Part shown: piece by piece, positions 26,671 to 35,455 of the stretch
How positions within the stretch are numbered: position 1 is the first letter of the stretch
How the letters are laid out: every line of letters begins with the position of its first letter
Source of the DNA: Pseudooceanicola sp050897975
Lineage (GTDB): Bacteria; Pseudomonadota; Alphaproteobacteria; Rhodobacterales; Rhodobacteraceae
Direction of reading: 5' to 3'
Assembly: GCF_050897975.1 (NCBI RefSeq)
Contig: NZ_JBPAXY010000001.1
Span: 434,001 to 498,000 of the forward strand
DNA: 64,000 nucleotides
Position numbers and translations under genes: made by a program
The notes under the pieces: model-generated
Databases searched by the model: none
The model's input: only the letters and a program-made list of their open reading frames with translations
Told to the model about the DNA's origin: nothing

Positions 26671-26713
26671 TTAGAGCCAGTTGCCCGGTTGCAATGAGGC
26701 CAGTTGAGGTCGA
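26671..26713. promoter_or_regulatory. putative TauR recognition repeats between tpa and tauA
   Basis: Three degenerate direct repeats, read on the plus strand: TTAGAGCCAG (26671), ATGAGGCCAG (26694) and TTGAGGTCGA (26704). In reverse complement they resemble the CTGGACYTAA-type repeats that I recall for Rhodobacter TauR. They lie in the only spacer serving both divergent taurine operons. Confidence 0.5.
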
Positions 26714-26822
26714 AGATTGTCAGCGGAAAGCGCGCTCGTAACGCTTTCCCCGATAGACCGGCCGACCGCCCGATGGGGGCCCAGACAAGGCCGGAAATCG
26801 CTGCAACATGGAGATGGACCAG

Positions 26823-27821
26823 ATGAAACGAACCAAACTTCTGTCCGGGGCTGCGGTCCTCGGCGCGCTGATGACGGCCAATGCGGCCTTCGCCCAGGAA
26901 GAGATCACCGTGGGCTACTTCCTCGAATGGCCGATGCCGTTTGAGTACGCCAAGGCCACCGGCATGTATGACGAGGCCCTGGGCATGACCGTCAACTGGG
27001 TGTCCTTCGACGCCGGCACCGCGATGTCGGCGGCCATGGCCTCGGGCGATGTGCAGATCTCCGTGTCACAGGGCGTGCCGCCCTTCGTCGTCGCCGCCTC
27101 TGCCGGGCAGAATCTGGTCGCCGCCGACGTCGCCGTCTCCTACGCCGAGAACGACAACTGCGTCGTCGCCGAGGCGCTGGAAATCGACAAGGACAGCGCG
27201 ATGGAGCTGGAAGGCAAGAAGGTCGGCGTGCCGATCGGCACCGCCGCCCACTACGGCTTCCTCAAGCAGATGGACCACTTCGGCGTCGACATCACCACGA
27301 TGGACATCGTCGACATGGCCCCCGCCGATGGCGCCGCGGCCTTCGCCCAGGGCTCCCTAGACATGGTCTGTGGCTGGGGCGGCGCCCTGCGCCGGATGAA
27401 GGAACACGGCAACGTCCTGCTGACCGGCCCCGAGAAGGAAGAGCTGGGCATCCTGGTCTTCGACGTGACCTCGACCACCGCCGATTTCGCCGCCGAATCC
27501 GGTGACGTGCTGACCAAGTTCCTGGCCGTCACCGCCGAAGCCAACGCCATGTGGGCCTCGGGCGAGCATACCGACGAGATGCTGCCCGTCATCGCCAAGG
27601 ACGCCGGCATGGACGTTGACGCCACCGCCGAGACCCTGGCCACCTTCGAATTCCCCACCGTGGAAGAGCAGCTGACCGAGAAATGGCTGGGCGGCGGCAT
27701 CCAGGAGTTCATGCTGGGCGTGGCCCAGGTGTTCAAGGATGCGGGCTCTATCCCCAGCTCGCTGGACAGCTACGAGGACAATGTCGACACCAGCTTCCTG
27801 GAAGCGGTCGAGGGCATGTGA
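26823..27821 (+). CDS. tauA: taurine ABC transporter substrate-binding protein
   Basis: A 332-residue periplasmic protein. Signal peptide about 1-24 (cleavage after NAAFA). The mature part shows the NMT1/TauA-like fold: EEITVGYFLEWPMPFEYAKA, ASGDVQISVSQGVPPFV, and GTAAHYGFLKQM for ligand contacts. It captures taurine for TauBC. The start at 26823 has GGAG 9 nt upstream. A strong stem-loop follows the stop codon, which fits higher expression of the binding protein than of the membrane subunits. Confidence 0.92.
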   Translation: MKRTKLLSGAAVLGALMTANAAFAQEEITVGYFLEWPMPFEYAKATGMYDEALGMTVNWVSFDAGTAMSAAMASGDVQISVSQGVPPFVVAASAGQNLVAADVAVSYAENDNCVVAEALEIDKDSAMELEGKKVGVPIGTAAHYGFLKQMDHFGVDITTMDIVDMAPADGAAAFAQGSLDMVCGWGGALRRMKEHGNVLLTGPEKEELGILVFDVTSTTADFAAESGDVLTKFLAVTAEANAMWASGEHTDEMLPVIAKDAGMDVDATAETLATFEFPTVEEQLTEKWLGGGIQEFMLGVAQVFKDAGSIPSSLDSYEDNVDTSFLEAVEGM

Positions 27822-27834
27822 TCCCAAGGGGCTC

Positions 27835-27860
27835 GGGCGCGCGCAACGGATCGCGCGCCC
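27835..27860 (+). other. stem-loop between tauA and tauB
   Basis: A 9-bp perfect stem (GGGCGCGCG/CGCGCGCCC) with an 8-nt loop, 14 nt after the tauA stop and lacking a T run. It probably stabilises the tauA transcript end. Confidence 0.55.
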
Positions 27861-27909
27861 GGCCCACTACACCCATAATCATAACAACGGGATAGGGGAC
27901 AGTGCCGGT

Positions 27910-28716
27910 ATGGATGGGCTCCACATAGAAAATCTGTCGATGCGGTTCGACCTGCCGAACGGGTCAAGCGTGCAGGCGCTGAAGAACGTGTCGCTGGAAA
28001 TCAACTCGGGCGAGATGGTCTCGGTTCTGGGCCCCTCGGGCTGCGGCAAGACCACGCTTTTGAACATCGTCGCGGGCTTCCTGGCGCCGACCGAAGGCCG
28101 GGTGCGGATGAACGGCCACAGCGTGGCAGGTCCCGCCGCCGAACGCGGCATGGTCTTCCAGAAGGGCGCGCTGTTTGAATGGATGTCGGTGCGCAAGAAC
28201 GTCGAATTCGGCCCCCGGATGAAGGGGATGCCCGCGAAGGAACGCGCGGCGATCACCGATCACCTGCTGGAAACCGTGGGGTTGCAGGATTTCAAGGAAA
28301 AGGCCGTCTACGAGCTGTCGGGCGGGATGCAGCAGCGCGTCGCCCTGGCCCGCTGCCTGGCGAATGAGCCGGACGTGATCCTGATGGACGAACCCCTGGG
28401 CGCGCTGGACGCGCTGACCCGCGAGAAGATGCAGGGCCTGGTGCTGAAACTGTGGAAGGAGACCGGCAAGACCGTCATCCTGATCACCCACTCGGTCGAA
28501 GAGGCGCTTCTGCTGGGCGAACGGCTGATCGTCATGGCGCCGCGCCCGGGGCGCATCCACAAGGAATACCGCCTGCCCTTCGCCGAACGCGGCGTGAATG
28601 CCGACCTGCGCGAAGTGAAGAAAAGCGAGGGATTCCAGGAAACCCGGGATGAGATCCTGTCGATGATCTGGGAGATGGAAGAGGAAATCATGGGCCGATC
28701 GGAGAGCGCAGCATGA
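27910..28716 (+). CDS. tauB: taurine ABC transporter ATPase
   Basis: A 268-residue ATPase of the nitrate/sulfonate/taurine group. Walker A GPSGCGKTT, signature LSGGMQQRVALARCLA, Walker B ILMDEPLGALD, H-loop LITHSVEEALLL. It energises taurine import through TauC. The ATG at 27910 begins MDGLHIENLSMRF, the usual N-terminus of the family. It overlaps tauC by ATGA. Confidence 0.95.
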   Translation: MDGLHIENLSMRFDLPNGSSVQALKNVSLEINSGEMVSVLGPSGCGKTTLLNIVAGFLAPTEGRVRMNGHSVAGPAAERGMVFQKGALFEWMSVRKNVEFGPRMKGMPAKERAAITDHLLETVGLQDFKEKAVYELSGGMQQRVALARCLANEPDVILMDEPLGALDALTREKMQGLVLKLWKETGKTVILITHSVEEALLLGERLIVMAPRPGRIHKEYRLPFAERGVNADLREVKKSEGFQETRDEILSMIWEMEEEIMGRSESAA

Positions 28717-29978
28717 CCGGTTGGATCGTCCTGGGCGCCTATATCGTCCTTTTCACCCTGGGCTATTTCACCGTTCGCCTGGCCCGCTGGCTGGGCCGAC
28801 CCAACCGCGACTTCACCTCGCTGAAAACGGTGACCTTCGGTGATGAAAGCGCCATCCGCCCCGACCGCGCCGCCTCGGTCATCTCGGTGCTGGTGGTCTT
28901 CCTGATCTGGGGGGCCTTCACCGGCTCGAAATGGGTGCCCTTCCACGTGCCCGGGCCCTTCATCGGCGATACCGCCTTCAGCTATACCGCGCAGGACGCC
29001 AGCGGCGCCACCGATGACGCCACGGTCACCGTGCGCGTCCACCCGGTGGGCGAGGATGCCGCCGACCCCGAGGCGCCCGAGGGCGAGGGCTTCGCCCAGA
29101 ACGACGTCGACACGGTGGGCGCCTGGCGCTCGACCCTGATCCGCGCCACCTCGAACGACGAGGGCGAGGACCTGACCGTGACGGCCGTCGACGGCCAGCC
29201 GATCGCGCCGGGCGAGACGGTGAAGGTGGCGAATGGCGAGGTGACGATGACCCCCAAGGGATCGCTCAACTTCCAGCCTGCCAAGGGGCTTCAGATGGAA
29301 CCGATCTGGATGCCGCCGCCCGAGGATGTGCTGCACCGATTCATCGAGATCGCCACCGAGGGCTATCAGAACTTCACCCTGTGGCAGCATCTGGGCTCAT
29401 CCCTGATGCGGGTGCTGGCGGGCTTCTTCCTGGGCTCTCTGGCGGGGATCCCGCTGGGCTATGCCATGGGTCTGTCGGGCTGGTTCCGCGGCTGGTTCGA
29501 CCCGATCGTCGAATTCATGCGCCCGGTGCCGCCGCTGGCCCTGATCCCGCTGGTGATCATCTGGTTCGGCATCTGGGAAACGGGCAAGATCGTCCTGCTG
29601 TTCCTGGCCGCGCTCTGGGTCATGACCATCGCCGCCCGGGCGGGCGTCTCGGGGGTGAACATCTCGAAGGTCCATGCGGCCTATTCCCTGGGGGCCTCGA
29701 AACGGCAGGTGCTGTGGCATGTGATCGTGCCGAACTCGCTGCCCGAGATCTTCACCGGCGCGCGGGTCGCCATGGGCGTCTGCTGGGGCACCGTGGTCGC
29801 CGCCGAACTGGTGGCCGCGCAGAAGGGCGCGGGGATGATGATCATCGCGGCGTCCAAGTTCCAGCTGACCGACATCGTCCTGATGGGGATCATCCTGATC
29901 GGCATCATCGGCTATGGCATCGACATCCTGATGCGCCTGGCCGAACGGGTGCTGGTGCCCTGGAAAGGGCGCATCTGA
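28713..29978 (+). CDS. tauC: taurine ABC transporter permease with inserted extracytoplasmic domain
   Basis: A 421-residue permease, well over 100 residues longer than E. coli TauC. Two N-terminal hydrophobic segments (about 4-22 and 53-68) are followed by a hydrophilic insert (about 80-195), then the normal BPD_transp_1 domain with its ATPase-coupling loop (AAYSLGASKRQVLWHVIVP). The insert has FSYTAQDASGATDDATVTV and, later, DLTVTAVDGQ with a GSLNFQPAKG ending. These look like halves of VCBS/cadherin-like beta-sandwich repeats. The insert may help TauA docking or ligand capture. Import role from the core and operon is secure; the role of the insert is inferred. Confidence 0.9.
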   Translation: MTGWIVLGAYIVLFTLGYFTVRLARWLGRPNRDFTSLKTVTFGDESAIRPDRAASVISVLVVFLIWGAFTGSKWVPFHVPGPFIGDTAFSYTAQDASGATDDATVTVRVHPVGEDAADPEAPEGEGFAQNDVDTVGAWRSTLIRATSNDEGEDLTVTAVDGQPIAPGETVKVANGEVTMTPKGSLNFQPAKGLQMEPIWMPPPEDVLHRFIEIATEGYQNFTLWQHLGSSLMRVLAGFFLGSLAGIPLGYAMGLSGWFRGWFDPIVEFMRPVPPLALIPLVIIWFGIWETGKIVLLFLAALWVMTIAARAGVSGVNISKVHAAYSLGASKRQVLWHVIVPNSLPEIFTGARVAMGVCWGTVVAAELVAAQKGAGMMIIAASKFQLTDIVLMGIILIGIIGYGIDILMRLAERVLVPWKGRI

Positions 29979-30010
29979 CGGGCCAGCGCCCCGCCAAAGG
30001 ACAAGCACAG

Positions 30011-30038
30011 AAAGGGCCCGGTTCCGCCGGGCCCTTTT
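30011..30038 (+). terminator. Rho-independent terminator of the tauABC operon
   Basis: An 11-bp perfect stem (AAAGGGCCCGG/CCGGGCCCTTT) with a TTCCG loop, ending in TTTT. It lies 33 bp after the tauC stop. Confidence 0.9.
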
Positions 30039-30176
30039 GCATAGCTCCCCGCCCTCTCATGCCCCAAACGCTCCGGAGGCGTTGCGGCAACCCCCAAAGG
30101 CCCGCAAAAGACGGCCAGGCTCCGGATCCGCGCCTGCCCTCTGCCCCGGGCGCCCCGCCCCATGTTTTTCATTGCC

Positions 30177-30229
30177 AAAAATATCCCGGGGGTGAATTGG
30201 GCCGCAGGCCCAAGAGGGGGCAGAGCCCC
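30177..30229 (+). repeat. half-copy of a palindromic intergenic repeat family
   Basis: The AAAATATCCCGGGGG block, a TTGGGCC-GCA-GGCCCAA hairpin and a GGGGGCAGAGCCCC block follow one another. The same arrangement (AAATACTCCGGGGG ... GGGGGCAGCGCCCC) recurs at 35.3 kb. From memory this is a repeat common in Rhodobacteraceae intergenic regions. Confidence 0.65.
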
Positions 30230-30294
30230 GTCCCCCCCGGCAACTTGGCATCCCCCGTCAACAAAGCGTCATGCAGCGCCGCTAGACAGCGCGG

Positions 30295-31866
30295 ATGACC
30301 AGACGCCCCACCCTGCCCCGCCTCTCCCTCCCTCTCTCCCGCCGCCATCTGCTGCGCACCGGCCTGGCCGCCGCCGTCTGGACCGGCGCGGGCGGGCTGC
30401 GCGCCCAGCCCTTCGAGGTCTACCCTTTCGGCCTGGGCGTCGCCTCGGGCAGTCCGACGCCCTTTGGCGTGATCCTGTGGACCCGGGTCACCTTCCCGCC
30501 GCCGCCGCCGGTCAACCTCTACAGCTTCGAAAAGGTCGCCCTGCCGAGCCATCCGCCGGTCGATCTGATCTGGGAGGTGGCCGAGGACGCGGGCTTTGCC
30601 AGGATCCTGCAATCGGGCCAGGTGCGCTGCACCCCGGCCTTCGGCCATTCGGCCCATGTGGCGGTCACCGGGCTGGCGCCGGACCGGTGGTACTTCTACC
30701 GCTTCCGCGCCGGGCTGACGGTCAGCCCGGTGGGTCGCACCCGCACCGCCCCCGCCGCCGATGCGCTGCCCGGCGCCTCGATGGGGCCGATGCGCCTGGC
30801 CTTCGCCTCTTGCCAGCAATACGAACAGGGCTACTACGCCGCCCTGCGCGACATGAGCCGCCGCGACCTGGACCTGGTGGTGCACCTGGGCGACTACATC
30901 TACGAGATGTCCTATGGCGCGGACCATGTGCGCAGCCACGGCACCGGCAACCCGCTGACCCTGGACGACTACCGGGCGCGCTATGCCCTCTACAAATCCG
31001 ACCCCGATCTTCAGGCCGCCCATGCCGCCGCCCCCTGGCTGGCCATCTGGGACGACCACGAGGTCGCCAACAACTACCACAATGACGACGCCCCCAGGGT
31101 GCAGGGCGGCGCCCCCTTCCTGAAGATGCGCGCCGCCGCCTATCAGGCCTGGTACGAACATATGCCGGTGCCGCCCCATGTGGGCGGCGATTTCGCCCAT
31201 TTCCGCATCTACGGCAGCCACGCATTCGGCGGCCTGCTGGACCTGGCCCTGCTGGACGACCGCCAGTATCGCTCGGCCGCCCTGCCCGACCACGCGGGCC
31301 AGGACAGCCCGGCGCGCACCATGCTGGGGGCCCAGCAGGAACACTGGCTTGACGCCACGCTGAAGGGGTCGAAGGCCCGCTGGACGGTGATTGCCCAGCA
31401 GACCCTTGTGTCGGAACGCGACCTGGAAGAGGGCCCCGACGAACGGTTCAGCCTGGACACCTGGGACGGCTACCGCCACGCCCGCGCCCGGCTGCTGACC
31501 TCGGTCCAGGAGGCCGGGCTGGCCAATCCGCTGGTGATCGGCGGCGACCTGCACGCCTTCTATGCCGCCGATGTGAAACGCGACTTCGGCGCCGAGGGCG
31601 CGCCCACCCTGGCAACCGAGTTTGTCACCGGCGCGATCACCTCGAACCCGCCCAGCGAAACCGCCATCGCCCGCGCCCTGGCCGAGAATCCCCACCTGAG
31701 ATTCGCCACCGGCCGCCAGCACGGCTATGGGGTGATGACCCTGGGGGCCGACAGCGCCCAGGTGGATTTCATCGCCATTTCCGACCGCAAGGACCCCCAG
31801 GCCACGGCCCGCGTGGCGCAAAGCTTTGCGGTGCTGGACGGACGGCCCGGGGTGAACCGGATCTGA
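30295..31866 (+). CDS. phoD: alkaline phosphatase D (PhoD) family protein
   Basis: A 523-residue exported phosphodiesterase/phosphatase. A twin-arginine signal is visible (SRRHLLRTGLAAAVWTG). The PhoD N-domain starts PFGLGVASGSPTPFGVILWTRV. Metal-binding segments are FASCQQYEQGYY, VVHLGDYIYEMS, IWDDHEVANNY and GGDLHAFYAAD. PhoD enzymes release phosphate from phosphoesters in the periplasm using Fe/Ca. No Pho box is evident upstream. It lies after the taurine operon terminator and appears to be monocistronic. Confidence 0.94.
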   Translation: MTRRPTLPRLSLPLSRRHLLRTGLAAAVWTGAGGLRAQPFEVYPFGLGVASGSPTPFGVILWTRVTFPPPPPVNLYSFEKVALPSHPPVDLIWEVAEDAGFARILQSGQVRCTPAFGHSAHVAVTGLAPDRWYFYRFRAGLTVSPVGRTRTAPAADALPGASMGPMRLAFASCQQYEQGYYAALRDMSRRDLDLVVHLGDYIYEMSYGADHVRSHGTGNPLTLDDYRARYALYKSDPDLQAAHAAAPWLAIWDDHEVANNYHNDDAPRVQGGAPFLKMRAAAYQAWYEHMPVPPHVGGDFAHFRIYGSHAFGGLLDLALLDDRQYRSAALPDHAGQDSPARTMLGAQQEHWLDATLKGSKARWTVIAQQTLVSERDLEEGPDERFSLDTWDGYRHARARLLTSVQEAGLANPLVIGGDLHAFYAADVKRDFGAEGAPTLATEFVTGAITSNPPSETAIARALAENPHLRFATGRQHGYGVMTLGADSAQVDFIAISDRKDPQATARVAQSFAVLDGRPGVNRI

Positions 31867-32084
31867 CCGCGCCCGGGGCCCGACCCTGGGCCGGACCCCG
31901 CCCCTCGGCCTGCCCCGACACCGGCAGGGGGCGCCAAAAATTTTCGCATCGGCGCGGGCCGCCCCAAGCCCTTGAAAAACAGAATCTTGCGGCCCGGCAC
32001 CGGGCAAATGCCCGGGCGCAGCGCCGCCTTTACACAAACTACATATTGACGAAACTGTCAGAACCGATCACCAAATCGGGTAGC

Positions 32085-32250
32085 TTCTGGTTCGCCCGGT
32101 TCTGCCGGGCGGTAATTGGGAACCCGGTGAAAAGCCGGAACTGCCCCCGCAACTGTAAGTCGATCGCAACGCCGAAAATCCACTGGAGACAGGCTCTCCG
32201 GGAAGGGCGGCCGCGCCATGATCGGCGAGTCAGGAGACCTGCCAGAAGCC
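32085..32250 (+). ncRNA. cobalamin riboswitch upstream of nrdHIEF
   Basis: The sequence contains TAATTGGGAACCCGGTG, AAGCCGGAACTGCCCCCGCAACTGTAAG, a GGGAAGG segment and the B12 box AGTCAGGAGACCTGCC (32228-32243). It ends about 115 nt before nrdH. The upstream hairpin CGCCCGGTTCTGCCGGGCG forms P1/P2-like pairing. It should lower class Ib reductase expression when cobalamin is plentiful. The borders are approximate. Confidence 0.95.
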
Positions 32251-32363
32251 TGAAATGGATGAGCCGAACGGAGGGTTCGGAGCGCGTCTTACAGTCCCAC
32301 CCGGGCCACCGCCCGGGGGCTGTCGCGTCTTCTGCCCTTCCCGAAAAACGATTGAGGATGCAG

Positions 32364-32585
32364 ATGACCATCACCGTCTACTCGAAGCCCGCCTGTGTTC
32401 AGTGCACCGCCACCACCCGCGCGCTGGAAGCCCGTGGCATCGACTATGCCGTCGTCGACCTGACCGAGGACGCCGAGGCAATGACCCGCGTGACCGAGAT
32501 GGGCTATCGCCAGGCCCCCGTCGTCATCGCCGGTGAAGAGCACTGGTCGGGCTTCCGCCCCGACCTGATCGGCCGCCTGGTCTGA
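32364..32585 (+). CDS. nrdH: glutaredoxin-like protein NrdH
   Basis: A 73-residue redoxin that supplies electrons to the class Ib ribonucleotide reductase NrdEF. The active site is PACVQCTATTRAL (Cys11, Cys14), the cis-proline region is RQAPVVIAG and the C-terminus is HWSGFRPDLIGRL, the NrdH hallmark. The ATG at 32364 has TTGAGGA upstream; an ATG 6 bp earlier would have poor spacing. It is the first gene after the B12 riboswitch. Confidence 0.96.
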   Translation: MTITVYSKPACVQCTATTRALEARGIDYAVVDLTEDAEAMTRVTEMGYRQAPVVIAGEEHWSGFRPDLIGRLV

Positions 32586-32714
32586 TCCCGAACCGCCCCG
32601 CCCGGGCCAGCCCGGCGCGGCGGCGGTTTCACAGCGCAACGCCCGCCCCCATGGCGCCCCTGCTGCCGGGGCCGGGGGCGGGCGGTCCAACCGGATCCAT
32701 CGGGGACGCGGATC

Positions 32715-33131
32715 ATGTCGGGTCTTGTCTATTTCAGCTCTGCCTCGGGCAATACCGTGCGCTTCGTCCGCCAGCTTGGCCTGGCCGCGGCGCGCATCCC
32801 GATCTCGCCGAAAGAGGCCCTGCCCGAGCTGCCTGACCGCTATGTGCTGATCTGCCCGACCTATGCCGATGGCGAGGGGCGCGGCGCGGTGCCGAAACAG
32901 GTAATCCGCTTTCTCAACGACCCGGCCCGCCGGGCCGGGCTGCGCGGGGTGATCGCCTCGGGCAACCGCAATTTCGGGCGGTTCTACGGCCAGGCGGGCG
33001 ACATCATCGCCCGCAAGTGCAACGTACCGCTGATGTACAAGTTCGAACTGGCGGGCACAGCCGCCGACATCGCCCGCGTGCAAGACGGGCTGAAGAGTTT
33101 CTGGGGGACCGAATGCTTGACGACCGCGTAA
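32715..33131 (+). CDS. nrdI: flavodoxin-like NrdI
   Basis: A 138-residue FMN protein that generates the oxidant needed to assemble the dimanganese-tyrosyl cofactor of NrdF. The FMN phosphate loop is FSSASGNTVRF. The CPTYADGEGRGAVPKQV and GNRNFGRFYG stretches are family-specific. The gene overlaps nrdE by 19 nt, so the two are translationally coupled. Confidence 0.96.
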   Translation: MSGLVYFSSASGNTVRFVRQLGLAAARIPISPKEALPELPDRYVLICPTYADGEGRGAVPKQVIRFLNDPARRAGLRGVIASGNRNFGRFYGQAGDIIARKCNVPLMYKFELAGTAADIARVQDGLKSFWGTECLTTA

Positions 33132-35245
33132 GCGAGACGCTCGACTACCACGCATTGAACGCGATGCTGAACCTCTACGACGCCGAGGGGAACATCCGCT
33201 TCGATGCCGACCGCAAGGCGGCGCGTCAGTATTTCCTGCAACATGTGAACCAGAACACCGTCTTCTTCCACTCGCTGGACGAGAAGCTGGGCTATCTGGT
33301 CGACGAAGGCTACTACGAGGCCGAGGTGCTGGAAGCCTATCCGGCCGAGTTCCTGGCGCGGATCTGGGACGCCGCCTTCAAGAAGAAGTTCCGCTTCCCC
33401 ACCTTCCTGGGCGCCTTCAAGTATTACACCTCCTACACCCTGAAGACCCGCGACGGGAAACGCTACCTGGAACGCTATGAAGACCGGGTGGTGATGTGCG
33501 CGCTGGCGCTCGCACGCGGCGACCAGGCCCTGGCCATGTCCTTCATGGAAGAGATCCTGTCGGGCCGCTTCCAGCCCGCCACGCCCACCTTCCTCAACGC
33601 CGGCAAGAAAAGCCGGGGCGAGCTGATCTCCTGCTTCCTGCTGCGGCTCGAAGACAACATGGAAAGCATCGGGCGCAGCATCAACTCGGCGCTGCAACTG
33701 TCCAAACGCGGCGGCGGCGTGGCCCTGATGCTGACCAACATCCGCGAGCATGGTGCGCCGATCAAGGGGATCGAGAACCAGTCTTCCGGGGTCATCCCAA
33801 TCATGAAGCTCTTGGAGGATTCCTTCTCCTACGCCAACCAGCTGGGCGCGCGGCAGGGCGCGGGCGCGGTCTATCTGAACGCCCACCACCCCGATATCCT
33901 GCGCTTCCTCGATACCAAGCGCGAGAATGCCGACGAGAAGATCCGCATCAAGACCCTGTCGCTGGGCGTGGTGATCCCCGACGTGACCTTCGAATTGGCC
34001 AAGCGCAATGAGCCGATGTACCTCTTCTCGCCCCATGACGTGGAAAAGGTCTATGGCGTGCCCTTCTCCGAGGTTTCCGTCACCGAGAAATACGAGGAGA
34101 TGGTCGAGGACAAGCGGATCCGCAAGAAGAAGATCAACGCGCGGGACTTCTTCCAGACCCTGGCGGAGATCCAGTTTGAATCGGGCTATCCCTACATCAT
34201 GTTCGAGGACACGGTGAACCGGATGAACCCGATTGCGGGCCGCATCACCATGTCGAACCTCTGCTCGGAGATCCTGCAGGTGAACGAGGCCTCGACCTTC
34301 CGCGAGGATCTCTCCTACGAGCATCTGGGCACCGACATTTCCTGCAACCTGGGCTCGCTGAACATCGCCCGGACCATGGATGGCGGCGACCTGGGCGCCA
34401 CGGTCGAGGCCGCCATTCGCGCCCTGACGGCGGTGTCGGAAATGTCGGCCATCGACTCCGTGCCCTCGATCCGGCGCGGCAATGACGAAAGTCACGCCAT
34501 CGGCCTGGGCCAGATGAACCTGCACGGTTTCCTGGCGCGCGAACACATCCACTATGGCAGCCCGGAAGGGATCGAGTTCACCTCGGCCTATTTCGCCGCC
34601 GTGGCCTTCCACGCCATCCGCGCCTCCAACGCGCTGGCCCGCGAAAAGGGCCAAAGCTTCAAGGGGTTCGAGACCTCGGACTATGCCAACGGGTCGTTCT
34701 TCGAGAAATACGTCACCCGCGACTGGCTGCCCGAAAGCGAGACGGTACGCGAGCTGTTCCGCCGCTTCGGCCACGAGCTGCCCACCCGGGCCGACTGGGC
34801 CGAGCTGCGCGACGCGGTGATGCAGGACGGGCTCTACAACCGCAACCTCCAGGCCGTGCCCCCCACGGGCTCGATCAGCTACATCAACAACTCGACCTCC
34901 TCGATCCACCCGATCGTGTCGAAGATCGAGATCCGCAAGGAAGGCAAGATCGGCCGCGTCTACTACCCCGCCGCCTTCATGAACAACGAGAACCTGGAGT
35001 ATTACCGCGACGCCTACGAGATCGGCCCCGAGGCCCTGATCGACACCTATGCCGCGGCCACGGAACATGTGGATCAGGGCCTGTCGCTGACCCTCTTCTT
35101 CCCCGCCGAGGCCACGACGCGCGACATCAACCGCGCGCAGATCTATGCCTGGAAGAAGGGCATCAAGACGATCTACTACGTCCGCCTGCGCCAGGCCGCG
35201 CTGGAAGGCACCGAGGTCGAGGGCTGCGTGAGCTGCACGCTTTAA
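33113..35245 (+). CDS. nrdE: class Ib ribonucleotide reductase alpha subunit NrdE
   Basis: A 710-residue catalytic subunit reducing ribonucleoside diphosphates. Active-site cysteines are visible: one in GELISCFLL, the thiyl-radical cysteine in NLCSEI, and its redox partner in DISCNLGSLN. The C-terminal GCVSCTL pair shuttles electrons from NrdH. The N-terminal ATP cone is short, as usual in NrdE, so dATP inhibition is expected to be weak. The ATG at 33113 lies inside the nrdI end. A palindromic repeat fills the gap before nrdF. Confidence 0.97.
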   Translation: MLDDRVSETLDYHALNAMLNLYDAEGNIRFDADRKAARQYFLQHVNQNTVFFHSLDEKLGYLVDEGYYEAEVLEAYPAEFLARIWDAAFKKKFRFPTFLGAFKYYTSYTLKTRDGKRYLERYEDRVVMCALALARGDQALAMSFMEEILSGRFQPATPTFLNAGKKSRGELISCFLLRLEDNMESIGRSINSALQLSKRGGGVALMLTNIREHGAPIKGIENQSSGVIPIMKLLEDSFSYANQLGARQGAGAVYLNAHHPDILRFLDTKRENADEKIRIKTLSLGVVIPDVTFELAKRNEPMYLFSPHDVEKVYGVPFSEVSVTEKYEEMVEDKRIRKKKINARDFFQTLAEIQFESGYPYIMFEDTVNRMNPIAGRITMSNLCSEILQVNEASTFREDLSYEHLGTDISCNLGSLNIARTMDGGDLGATVEAAIRALTAVSEMSAIDSVPSIRRGNDESHAIGLGQMNLHGFLAREHIHYGSPEGIEFTSAYFAAVAFHAIRASNALAREKGQSFKGFETSDYANGSFFEKYVTRDWLPESETVRELFRRFGHELPTRADWAELRDAVMQDGLYNRNLQAVPPTGSISYINNSTSSIHPIVSKIEIRKEGKIGRVYYPAAFMNNENLEYYRDAYEIGPEALIDTYAAATEHVDQGLSLTLFFPAEATTRDINRAQIYAWKKGIKTIYYVRLRQAALEGTEVEGCVSCTL

Positions 35246-35250
35246 GCCGC

Positions 35251-35374
35251 GGGGCGCTGCCCCGCACCCCGGAGTATTTCCAGCCATCGAATGGAAGCAG
35301 GGCGCTCTTTCCCCTATTCGACGGCTGAAAATACTCCGGGGGAGTCTCCGGTACGGAGACGGGGGCAGCGCCCC
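35251..35374. repeat. 124-bp symmetric palindromic repeat between nrdE and nrdF
   Basis: Outer arms GGGGCGCTGCCCC (35251-35263) and GGGGCAGCGCCCC (35362-35374); middle arms CCCCGGAGTATTT (35267-35279) and AAATACTCCGGGG (35329-35341); then CAGCC/GGCTG and TCGAAT/ATTCGA inside. Two copies of the repeat family seen at 30.2 kb face one another. As RNA it would form a large stem inside the nrd transcript. Confidence 0.85.
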
Positions 35375-35455
35375 CTTCCCCGCCCGGGCGCCCTGCGCGC
35401 CGGGCCTGAATGTCCCGGACGGCCCCGCGCCGTCCCCGCCGAGAGGATGGGCGAG

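Noticed and set aside
23583..26741. Open frame of over 1000 codons antisense to tauR and tpa
   Set aside because: Shadow of two well-supported genes; composition is typical of the reverse frame of GC-rich DNA.
32046..32363. N-terminal extension of NrdH
   Set aside because: The in-frame codons run through the second riboswitch; NrdH is normally 70-80 residues and a good ribosome-binding site sits before 32364.
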